DNA of 64,000 bases from NCBI GenBank assembly GCA_964407695.1, contig CAYOWQ010000012.1:67018-131017 (forward strand), written 5' to 3'. Positions 55,440 through 62,995 of this stretch are shown here, in pieces. Position 1 is the stretch's first letter. Every line of letters begins with the position of its first letter. The translations under genes were made by a program, and so were the position numbers. The stretch is from CAYOWQ01 sp964407695 (GTDB lineage Bacteria; Planctomycetota; Phycisphaerae; Phycisphaerales; SM1A02). Below the pieces are notes generated by a model. The model worked only from the letters and a program-made list of their open reading frames with translations, had not been told where the DNA came from and ran no database searches.

Positions 55440-57928
55440 CGATGCACCTCCTTCGAATCGTCAGGCGCGAGCGACACCTCCACCGGGCTGGCCGCCAACC
55501 ACCGCTCCCACGTTGCTCGGTCAAACATGGCGTCGGGACCGAGAAAGGCTTCATCAGGCAGCTGCGACAATCGAATCTGCGCCCGCCGATGTGCTGTTCG
55601 AGCTTTCTCGACCTGGCCCAGCGCCGAGTGAGAATTCACGATCTGAACCAGCGCCAGCACCGAGACCGGATTTGATGAATACTGGCGCTCGGCCTGTTCG
55701 TAGAGTTGAATCGCCTTCTCGTACTCCCCCATCTCATACGCCGCATCGGCGCGATACATCACCGCCATGCGAAGCTGCCCCTCGTGCGCAGTGTCCAGCT
55801 TGCGCTGATCAATCGCCTCAAGCGTTGACACAACGACACTGAAATTCTCCACGGCGGATTCAAGGGCGGCGTGACGCCGCTGCTCAAGATCATCACGTTC
55901 CGACGGCGTGAGCGACGGCGTTCGCATCTCCTCGGCAATCTGTCCCGCAAGCCCGCGATAGCTCTCGCCGAGCTTGAACGGCAGGTCGGCACCAACCGTT
56001 GACTCCGGCTTCCATTTCATCGCCGAGTCATAATTCTCGATGGCCCGTGCATACTCCGCGCGGGCGAAGAGAAGGTCCGCATATTGAACGACGGCTCGAT
56101 GAAACTCCGGCGCATCAGGGGTCAGATTCTGGTTCCCCTGCAACACGCTCTCCAGGAGCTGCTCAGCCTGATCCGGTTTGCCGATCGCCGCCAGACACTG
56201 GGCCAACGGCACATGGCTCTGCGCGGCAAAGGGACTCTGCGGATGATCCCGCACAATGTCCTGATACACATTGGCGGCAGCGCCATAGTCGAGCTGTGCG
56301 TTGTAGGACTGGGCCAGACGGAACATCGCTTCCGCCCGACGCCCGTCATCGGCCGGCCGCCCGCCGATGTATTGCTTGAAAAAGTCCGTGGCTTGATCGT
56401 GCCATCCCGCAAGGTCGTAGCTGTCGGCAGCCATCCAGAGAGAATCCGCCCACTCTGAACCGTCTTCGACCCGTGCGGCTGACGCCCGGGCATGGCGAAC
56501 GTAGTAGTCCGCCGCCCGCTTGTAGTGCCGGTTGGCCTGCTCACGGATCCCGGGATCAATCTCTTTGGGATCGAGGGTGCGAATGTCGCGTCCACCCGTC
56601 GCCTCGCGAATGATGCCATCGGCAATCAGCCGGCTCGTGGAGGCGATTCGAAAGAGAACCGCCGGAGGAAGGTCACCGCCCACGAAGAGCTTTTCCGCAA
56701 GCAGCACGTACTGGAGTGCCACATCAAGATTACCCAGCGCCAGCACGGCGTCATGCCGATCGACCAGACTCTGCGACACCCGATCCGCGGTGACGCTGCC
56801 GGAGGGGCCTTCGAGATCCAGCCGATCAATGAGCTCGGCGTAGTCAGCCATCGCCTTGACGTGTTCGCCGGAGGCTCCGAGCGACTCGGCCCTGCCCAGG
56901 AGCCCGGAGAGTTGAATAGGAGTCGAGGCAAAGTCCGCAAGAACGGTATCAAACGTCTGTCTCGCCTCGTCCAGCTCGCCGTGGGTTAGCCGAATCTGAC
57001 CGAGAAGTGAGAGCGCTTCACCTCGTGCCATCTCGGGCCCATCGAAGAGCGTCAATGAATGCTGTAACTGACGCTCCGCAGCCGACTCATCGCCCGATTC
57101 GTAATAGGCCCTTCCCAGAAGCGCGTACAATTCCCCCAAATTGATCCCAAGGCCGGGCTGAAGCCTGGGCTCAAGCCGGCGCATGTCAATCAGGAGGTGA
57201 TTGATGGCGTCCTCCGGATTCCCGGATTCAATTCGAAGTTCCGCCTGACGCGCCATGGCCCAGGCTTCATCGCCGACGGGCAGGCCTGGTTCGGCCCGGA
57301 ATTCCCCAAGCGTACGCATGAGGCTGTCGGTGCCGGATCCGCCATGAGACACGGTGTAGTTGACGATGTCCCGGAACAGCGATGATCGATGCAATCGGGC
57401 CGATTCTCCGAGGGCGCCGCCAAAGAGACTGGCCAACTCCCCGAGTCGTTCCTGAGCCTGCTCAACCCTTCCCAGGGCGAGCTGAGCTGCAGCCCAGCGA
57501 TGCAGCCGCTCAGGACTGAGCTTGAGGCCAAGCTCAATGGCCTTGGAATACTGAGTATCCGCATCCTGATACCGCTTCTCATCCGGCTTCCCCGTCGGGG
57601 TGGGCGCCATCGAAGCCCAATCCGCCAACGCTGCGTGAAACCGAGCTTGCTGCTCCGGACTCGCTCGCTCCAGGTTTGGCTCGATCCCGTCGGTCAGACG
57701 ATGCGCAGCCTGATCAAACTCCCCGATCTCCAGCATGTTCTCGATCTGGGCGAGTGCTCCGTCGAAGTCGTCGACAGGTCGGCGTGACTGGATCGAGTGC
57801 ACACCCCAGCCGATGGCCACAAGACTTCCGATCAGGGCTGGAATCTGCCATGCATTGAGCCATGGCGATCGCTTCCGCCCTTCGTCCGGCGCAGGTGATT
57901 CCTCAGACTGAGGTCGATCGTCGGCCAA
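55436..57928 (-). CDS. TPR-repeat membrane-anchored protein
   Basis: 830 residues. A charged N-terminus is followed by one membrane helix at residues ~27-45 (WQIPALIGSLVAIGWGVHSI), then a long solenoid of tetratricopeptide-type helices to the end; clear repeat units include ALGRVEQAQERLGELA, GRAYYESGDESAAERQL, RLAQSYNAQLDYGAAANVYQDIV and AAYEMGEYEKAIQLYEQAERQ. The periplasmic or cytoplasmic side cannot be decided without a topology test. Function unknown; its coupling to the FlgN-like gene suggests a flagellar or envelope role. It is the first gene of the flagellar run and follows the RDD gene after 131 bp. Confidence 0.85.
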   Translation of the reverse strand: MADDRPQSEESPAPDEGRKRSPWLNAWQIPALIGSLVAIGWGVHSIQSRRPVDDFDGALAQIENMLEIGEFDQAAHRLTDGIEPNLERASPEQQARFHAALADWASMAPTPTGKPDEKRYQDADTQYSKAIELGLKLSPERLHRWAAAQLALGRVEQAQERLGELASLFGGALGESARLHRSSLFRDIVNYTVSHGGSGTDSLMRTLGEFRAEPGLPVGDEAWAMARQAELRIESGNPEDAINHLLIDMRRLEPRLQPGLGINLGELYALLGRAYYESGDESAAERQLQHSLTLFDGPEMARGEALSLLGQIRLTHGELDEARQTFDTVLADFASTPIQLSGLLGRAESLGASGEHVKAMADYAELIDRLDLEGPSGSVTADRVSQSLVDRHDAVLALGNLDVALQYVLLAEKLFVGGDLPPAVLFRIASTSRLIADGIIREATGGRDIRTLDPKEIDPGIREQANRHYKRAADYYVRHARASAARVEDGSEWADSLWMAADSYDLAGWHDQATDFFKQYIGGRPADDGRRAEAMFRLAQSYNAQLDYGAAANVYQDIVRDHPQSPFAAQSHVPLAQCLAAIGKPDQAEQLLESVLQGNQNLTPDAPEFHRAVVQYADLLFARAEYARAIENYDSAMKWKPESTVGADLPFKLGESYRGLAGQIAEEMRTPSLTPSERDDLEQRRHAALESAVENFSVVVSTLEAIDQRKLDTAHEGQLRMAVMYRADAAYEMGEYEKAIQLYEQAERQYSSNPVSVLALVQIVNSHSALGQVEKARTAHRRAQIRLSQLPDEAFLGPDAMFDRATWERWLAASPVEVSLAPDDSKEVHR

Positions 57929-57973
57929 CGAGATCCTCTCTTTCGCCCGGCATGCCGAGCGAGACGATGCGCT

Positions 57974-57993
57974 GCGGCGAATCCATTCGCCGC
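57974..57993. repeat. Perfect inverted repeat before the TPR gene
   Basis: GCGGCGAA and TTCGCCGC form an 8-bp perfect inverted repeat around TCCA, 46 bp upstream of the TPR start on the minus strand. Neither strand has a T-run after it, so it is not a standard terminator. It may be a regulator site, or an RNA hairpin in the leader of the flagellar transcript. Confidence 0.4.
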
Positions 57994-58059
57994 GTCCGAA
58001 GTTATCGGTCGGGGGCCCCGAATGCCTCCAACATGGGTCGCGTCATTTACAGGCCCCGG

Positions 58060-59571
58060 TCACGAGGCTGGGTCGGCAGGTTTTGCGCCTGGCGTGTCGT
58101 CGGCATTTTGATCCTCGACAACTTGAACTCGGCCGAGCAGGTCACCGGCAGTTTCCCCGGACCTGTTGAACGCCGGAATAATGGCCAGCGCTGGGCTCAA
58201 GATCGTAAGTAACCGGAGCGTATTGCGGATAAGCAGGGCCACAGGGCCGGGACGCCGGCCTTGGAGATCTCTAACTCGGCCCCCCATCAGCCACAGTCCA
58301 ACACTTCGCCCGGCAATGAGTTCTCCGACAAAAGTGTGCAGAACGGTCAGCACCCCCATCAGGATGGCCGGCTGGGCCGCCTTCCACGACAACGTCCACG
58401 ATGGGAGGTGAAGGAGGTCTCCCGGCTCGCATTGAAGAATGACCATGGCCAACCCCCCACCGATGAGGACATCGATGAATAACGCAAGGCATCTCGCAGA
58501 CAGAGGCAGCCGCGTTACGGTCGCCTTGGGTCGGTTGGCAAACTGCTCCATCATCATGGCTAGGAGCACAACCAGCAACGTAAGTGCTCCAAAGACAGGC
58601 ACATGAACCCAGTGCCCGAGTTTCGAGACCGGTTCGAGAATTGCCGCCGGAGGTGACACCGCACCGTTTCTGACATCAATGGTGACCAGGAGGGCCTCGC
58701 GATTCAACGAAAAGCCCACCAGTGCGAGGCGATCACCGTCATTTCCGAAGCCCCATGCCGCCGGCGGAAGTCGAAACGTGGCCACCGACACCGGCCGCTC
58801 CGGGCGAATCAGGTCAGCGCGGAACTCTCCACTTGCCAGCCGGCTGAGCACCGCCAACTGATCTTGAATCACGGTGACATCGGTGACCTCGCCTTGGACA
58901 ATCACTGAGGATTCAATCTGCCACTCGCCCGATTCCGGCTCCCGAGTCCAGACAACGACCTGCCCACGGCTTCCATCCCATTCGACCACCCGGGGCGACC
59001 CTTCCGGACCTCCAAGCCACGCAAGCCTTGCGATTCCGTGAGTCGTCAATGCCGGTCCGCCGAGATCAACCCAGGCGCTGTTCTCCAAGGCATGGATGTG
59101 GCATCCGCGTTCAGCAGGCCCCACGTCGGCCATGAGCGCAACCGGCCCTTTCGGCGATCCGATGAAATCGAACATTCGACCCGCCGCCGCCAGAGTTGGA
59201 AAGGTCTCCAATCGATCGGCCGGCTCGTTGAAATACTGATTCGTCAGCGGATTCAAAACCGTCGACAGTCCAACGACTTCCCACCCTGCCAACGCATCGC
59301 TCGCCCTGGCTCGGTACGCAATCCAGACCGAATCGCCCCAAGCTGCAATGCCCGACGGCAGGTCCGTGAGAGGCCATGCGTCGCGGGCGTAGGGCCCATT
59401 CATGTCGGCGGCGTGGTGAAGGAGCGCCCAACCGGCTGATCCATTGAGCCTCGGCACCACCAGCCAAAGGTGGTCGGCACTGCTGGCGGCGGGAATTCCC
59501 GCTTCCCCCATCGCGACCGCGCGAGCGGCGAACAGCAGCACCGCGACGAGAATGCCCTGCACCCGCCTCAC
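58060..59571 (-). CDS. RDD-family membrane protein with beta-rich N-domain
   Basis: 503 residues from the GTG at 59571, overlapping the upstream lipoprotein gene by 4 bp. A signal peptide-like start (MRRVQGILVAVLLFAARAVA) precedes ~290 residues of beta-strand-rich sequence that resembles a propeller or similar repeat domain (phrases such as LAVLSRLASGEFRADLI). A membrane helix is near ~325-345; the C-terminal ~150 residues are an RDD domain (SARCLALFIDVLIGGG, RSVGLWLMGGRVRDLQGRRPG). RDD domains are transmembrane and of uncertain transport function. Putative exported sensor joined to a membrane channel-like domain. Confidence 0.8.
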   Translation of the reverse strand: MRRVQGILVAVLLFAARAVAMGEAGIPAASSADHLWLVVPRLNGSAGWALLHHAADMNGPYARDAWPLTDLPSGIAAWGDSVWIAYRARASDALAGWEVVGLSTVLNPLTNQYFNEPADRLETFPTLAAAGRMFDFIGSPKGPVALMADVGPAERGCHIHALENSAWVDLGGPALTTHGIARLAWLGGPEGSPRVVEWDGSRGQVVVWTREPESGEWQIESSVIVQGEVTDVTVIQDQLAVLSRLASGEFRADLIRPERPVSVATFRLPPAAWGFGNDGDRLALVGFSLNREALLVTIDVRNGAVSPPAAILEPVSKLGHWVHVPVFGALTLLVVLLAMMMEQFANRPKATVTRLPLSARCLALFIDVLIGGGLAMVILQCEPGDLLHLPSWTLSWKAAQPAILMGVLTVLHTFVGELIAGRSVGLWLMGGRVRDLQGRRPGPVALLIRNTLRLLTILSPALAIIPAFNRSGETAGDLLGRVQVVEDQNADDTPGAKPADPAS

Positions 59572-60479
59572 GTTTGTTTCCCAATGTCAGGGGCATCACC
59601 GGCGATTGGTTCATTCACGGCCTTGATGACCTCCGGCTTCAGCAGCTTTTTCAGACGTTCGATGTCAAACAGGTTCTCATTCACCATCCCGGACCGACCT
59701 GTGGGTACGTCGAAATAGAGGTCAACCCGATCATCGGAGCCCACCCGTCGAAGCCTTACCCGAGTCGGAAACTTCGGGCTCTCCGCCGGCGACACCCCGT
59801 TTGTATCCACCGTCTTGAGCTCGTCAAGGTCTGAGCTCAAACGGGCGAGCCCATCTTCTCCCAACGCTGTAACCTGGATGATCTGCAAGGTCTTCGGATC
59901 GACGACGATTCGGATGGGTCCTCCATCCGCTCGGGCATCCAGTGTCCAACCGGTTGGATCTGGCGACCACCTCACCTCTCCATTCGCCTCCACATGCCCC
60001 AAACCCATCAGGTCAAGGAGCATCAGTGGGCTGAGCCCCATCGGCGAGTCAACACGGCCGTCGACGGCCGCGGAATGCAGCCCGATCTGCAGCGTTCGGG
60101 GCTCGGAAGCAAGGTCAAAAATCCAGAACTGGCTGTCATTGGAGCCCAGCCACAGAAATCGCTCCCCCACCTTCGTCAGGTTCACACCTACATTCCGGGG
60201 CGGCCTCCAGAAGAGCTCCACTCGGCAGAACTCAAACCTGGTGTCCCCATTCCCGTCTCGCCAATGCAGTTCCGCCTGCCCCCGCCCATAGAGTTCCTTG
60301 AATCGGTCAACATTGAGATTGTGGATGCGAACGATCTCCTCCGACGTTGGCTTGAGCAGGTCCCGTGGCGGTTCATCAGTGGGCGGAGTCGACTTGATCG
60401 ATCCGTTGCAACCAAGGTTCCCGCAGAACGCGACCGTCAGGACCATCCAGCCGAGTGACTTCGCAATCCGGTGGATCAT
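59568..60479 (-). CDS. Lipoprotein, LolA/LolB-like fold suspected
   Basis: 303 residues. Signal peptide with lipobox FCGNLGC (Cys about residue 24). The mature protein is beta-rich, with repeated phrases typical of lipid-carrier-like barrels (WFWRPPRNVGVNL-style strands: ELFWRPPRNVGVNLTKVG, RFLWLGSNDSQFWIFDL), and a glycine/aspartate-rich C-terminus. The pattern recalls LolA/LolB-type outer-membrane lipoprotein carriers, but no signature settles it. It overlaps its neighbours on both sides by 4 bp, so it is part of a three-gene operon with the RDD gene downstream. Confidence 0.75.
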   Translation of the reverse strand: MIHRIAKSLGWMVLTVAFCGNLGCNGSIKSTPPTDEPPRDLLKPTSEEIVRIHNLNVDRFKELYGRGQAELHWRDGNGDTRFEFCRVELFWRPPRNVGVNLTKVGERFLWLGSNDSQFWIFDLASEPRTLQIGLHSAAVDGRVDSPMGLSPLMLLDLMGLGHVEANGEVRWSPDPTGWTLDARADGGPIRIVVDPKTLQIIQVTALGEDGLARLSSDLDELKTVDTNGVSPAESPKFPTRVRLRRVGSDDRVDLYFDVPTGRSGMVNENLFDIERLKKLLKPEVIKAVNEPIAGDAPDIGKQT

Positions 60480-61000
60480 GAAAGGTCGCCAGAAAGAACC
60501 GCACCCAATTGATCAGCGAGGGACTGGACGTCATCCTCCACGAGTTTGGGGTTCAGGAGCTTCATTGGGATCTGCTCCTGTGGGTCACCCTTTTGAGTGA
60601 TCAGCCAGTGTTCCATTCCGCCATCCTCCTCGCGACCGACGCATTTCAGCAGTCGCTTCCGGATCAGAGCCAAACCAAGGACGAACCGAAAGGCCTGCCG
60701 CTGGGGCCGATCATCGGTCTCGAGTCTCTGAAAGAGGTCGAGCAGGACATCATCGTCCACCAGCATGCGACGGGTCCGAGTCGGCTCCGGAACAATCGTC
60801 CGCCAGTAGCTGTAAAGACGCTCCGGACGAGTTCCCGATTCCCACGCCCGAGGTGAATAATCGAATCGATCGAAGCCCTCGTCCGCCTCGCGATCACAGA
60901 GCACGGCGATGCACGGCGATCCGACCGGTAGAACCTCGCCGGTTGCAGCACACCGACCGGTAAATCGACCAATCTCAAATCCTGCGGAATTTCGGCTCAT
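60476..61000 (-). CDS. Unknown conserved-looking protein
   Basis: 174 residues. It begins with a short treble-like pattern (CAATGEVLPVGSPCIAVLCD, residues ~18-37) with three cysteines, then a helical domain (DDDVLLDLFQRLETDDRPQRQAFRFVLGLALIRKRLL) and an acidic tail. The FVLGLALIRKRLLK stretch followed by VGREEDGGMEHWLI recurs in planctomycete hypothetical proteins as far as I can judge, but no function is known to me. First gene of the minus-strand operon with the lipoprotein and RDD genes (4-bp overlaps), divergent from cdaA by 88 bp. Confidence 0.75.
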   Translation of the reverse strand: MSRNSAGFEIGRFTGRCAATGEVLPVGSPCIAVLCDREADEGFDRFDYSPRAWESGTRPERLYSYWRTIVPEPTRTRRMLVDDDVLLDLFQRLETDDRPQRQAFRFVLGLALIRKRLLKCVGREEDGGMEHWLITQKGDPQEQIPMKLLNPKLVEDDVQSLADQLGAVLSGDLS

Positions 61001-61056
61001 TGTGTGAAATCATCTTACTGCAAGGCAATCAATCCAACGGTCCGGGCCACCACACA

Positions 61057-61084
61057 CTGTATACTGAGGCAGACGAGTATACAG
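61057..61084 (+). promoter_or_regulatory. Perfect inverted repeat over the cdaA promoter/leader
   Basis: CTGTATACT (61057-61065) and AGTATACAG (61076-61084) are exact reverse complements separated by 10 bp. The repeat ends 4 bp before the cdaA ATG at 61089 and contains a good -10-like TATACT (61060-61065); no clear -35 lies 17 bp upstream. It could be an operator overlapping the promoter, or a hairpin that holds the start codon, since no Shine-Dalgarno sequence sits between it and the ATG. Confidence 0.6.
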
Positions 61085-61088
61085 ACCG

Positions 61089-61970
61089 ATGATTGACCAA
61101 CTCCTCTCGCTATTCCGCGGCTCACGATGGTACGAAATCATCGTCGAAGTGTCGGTCATTTGGGTCTGCATCTACCTCGTTTTTCGGTTCCTCCGGGGCA
61201 CGCGCGGGGCGGGCGTCATCAAGGGTGTTCTGGTGCTGTTGCTGCTCCTGACCCTCGGGGTTCGCATGCTCGCGCAGGGCGGCGACAGTTTCATGCGGCT
61301 TCGGTTTCTCTATAACCAGGTCATCGCCGCGCTGGCGATCATGCTTGTCGTGGTGTTCCAGCCTGAACTTCGTCAGGCCATGATCCGTGTCGGTCAGGCC
61401 CGATGGTTTGGCCGCAACACAAGCGGAACCATTCGACTTGCCGATGCGGTCGCTGATGCGGTGACATTTCTCAGCAAGAGCCAGTTTGGCGCTTTGATCG
61501 CGATTGAACGCAACGTCGGGCTTGCCGGTCTGGTCGAGGAAGGCGTTCACCTTGATGCCGCCATCAGCGCTCGGTTGCTTCAGTCGATCTTCTGGCCCAA
61601 CAACCCCCTCCATGATCTGGGTGTCGTGATTCGGGGTGACCGGATCCTGGCCGCCAATGTGCAGTTTCCGCTTGCGGAAGAGGGCCTCGTCCCGCCGCAC
61701 CTCGGATCGCGCCACCGGGCCGGGGTTGGTGTTTCGCTCGAGTCTGATTGTCTCGTGGTCATTGTCAGCGAGGAGACCGGCCGAATCAGCCTCGCAGAAC
61801 AAGGTCGTCTTCGGCTCGACATTCCGCGGCAGCAGTTTCGCGACGAATTGATTAAGTCGCTCCGCACGACCGTACCGGCACCTGCCTCAACACCGCCGAG
61901 AGAATCCGAGGGCGAACCGACCACGGTGATGGATCGCCCGACGACGTCAGCCTCAAGGAAGTCCGCATGA
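61089..61970 (+). CDS. cdaA: Diadenylate cyclase CdaA
   Basis: 293 residues. Makes cyclic di-AMP from two ATP. Three membrane helices (residues ~15-75) precede the DAC domain, with VVFQPELRQAMIRVG, SKSQFGALIAIERN, LLQSIFWPNNPLHD, the RHR motif at residues 208-210 in LGSRHRAGVGVS and VIVSEETGRIS. At the DGA motif the sequence is D176-L-G, so the Asp is retained while the next two residues differ. The last ~40 residues are a disordered tail. It overlaps cdaR by 4 bp (ATGA), the usual CdaA-CdaR pairing. Confidence 0.93.
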   Translation: MIDQLLSLFRGSRWYEIIVEVSVIWVCIYLVFRFLRGTRGAGVIKGVLVLLLLLTLGVRMLAQGGDSFMRLRFLYNQVIAALAIMLVVVFQPELRQAMIRVGQARWFGRNTSGTIRLADAVADAVTFLSKSQFGALIAIERNVGLAGLVEEGVHLDAAISARLLQSIFWPNNPLHDLGVVIRGDRILAANVQFPLAEEGLVPPHLGSRHRAGVGVSLESDCLVVIVSEETGRISLAEQGRLRLDIPRQQFRDELIKSLRTTVPAPASTPPRESEGEPTTVMDRPTTSASRKSA

Positions 61971-62995
61971 GCAGCCGCGGCACCGACATCTGGTCGATCG
62001 TGCTCGTCACGGTGATTGCGTTGGTCATCTGGCTCTGGGCCTCTGATGAAACCCGCCAGCCCGTTGAGAGGCCTGCAACGATCCAGGTGGTCTCGGCCGA
62101 TCCGCAGGGCCTTGCGGTCAAGCCCTCAAAGGGTTTTCCCATAACGCTCAAGATTCTGGGTTCGGTTCGTGCCCTGCAGGAGGTGCAGCCTCAGCTTCGA
62201 GGAAACGTGACAATCCAGACCGGATCCTCCGCTGTTCCCAACAAGGTCGGTGAACACCTGATCGACGTTGCTGCAGCGCTCAATGCCAGCCCGATCTTCA
62301 ACAGGACGGGGGCCACGGTGATTGCCGCCGATCCGCCGACCGTCAAGATTGAGATCAATGAGCTTCAGGAGGTTTCGGTCCCCGTTGAAGTGGTGGTTCC
62401 CGGGATCAAGCTTCAGGCAGCAGCAACGGTGGAACCTGCAACAGCAACGGTCCGAATTTCGGGCCAGGCGTCCGGCCGACTCACCAATCTGAAATTGGAA
62501 GCCGTCGTTGACCCGCAGGTGCTCGCCGGACTTGAGCAAGGCAAGACGCAGACCATCGAAGGAGATTGGCGCATTCCACAGTCATTCTCCTCAATCGCTG
62601 ACGACATCCGGATTCCGCCCGGCAGGCCCAAGATCACACTCACGCCGGAATCACAGGTTTCAACCACAACCGTCTCCCGCGTCCCGGTCCAGATCGCAGG
62701 TCTCCCCTCGGACCTCGCCAACTACGTGGTGACCATCGAGGAATCCGACGCGTACCTTCGTGATGTGCGGCTCACCGGCCCTGTAGATCAGATTCGCAGG
62801 ATTCAGAACAACGACGAGGGCGTCAAGATTGTCGCGATCGTGCATCTCACCTCGAACGATTTTGCCCTGAGGGTAACTCGAAAGGCCGTTTCCACCTGGG
62901 TGCTTCCGCCCGGGGTCACGTTTATCGCCGACGATCTACGGTCACCCCCGCAGGTTCGACTCAACATCCAGGATCGCCGCACCACAACGCCTTGA
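61967..62995 (+). CDS. cdaR: CdaR-like YbbR-domain protein
   Basis: 342 residues. A single N-terminal membrane helix (WSIVLVTVIALVIWLWA, residues ~9-25) then repeated beta-rich segments of the YbbR kind, for example VSVPVEVVVPGIKLQAAATVEPATATVRISG in the middle and VSRVPVQIAGLPSDLANYVVTIEESDAYLRDVRLTG later. YbbR/CdaR proteins sit outside the membrane and modulate CdaA. It overlaps cdaA by 4 bp. Sequence conservation among CdaR proteins is low, so the call rests on topology, repeats and position. Confidence 0.8.
   Translation: MSSRGTDIWSIVLVTVIALVIWLWASDETRQPVERPATIQVVSADPQGLAVKPSKGFPITLKILGSVRALQEVQPQLRGNVTIQTGSSAVPNKVGEHLIDVAAALNASPIFNRTGATVIAADPPTVKIEINELQEVSVPVEVVVPGIKLQAAATVEPATATVRISGQASGRLTNLKLEAVVDPQVLAGLEQGKTQTIEGDWRIPQSFSSIADDIRIPPGRPKITLTPESQVSTTTVSRVPVQIAGLPSDLANYVVTIEESDAYLRDVRLTGPVDQIRRIQNNDEGVKIVAIVHLTSNDFALRVTRKAVSTWVLPPGVTFIADDLRSPPQVRLNIQDRRTTTP

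Noticed and set aside
58002..58009. ACCGATAA, close to the sigma-28 -10 box GCCGATAA, before the TPR gene
   Set aside because: No TAAA-type -35 at the required 15-bp distance on the minus strand.
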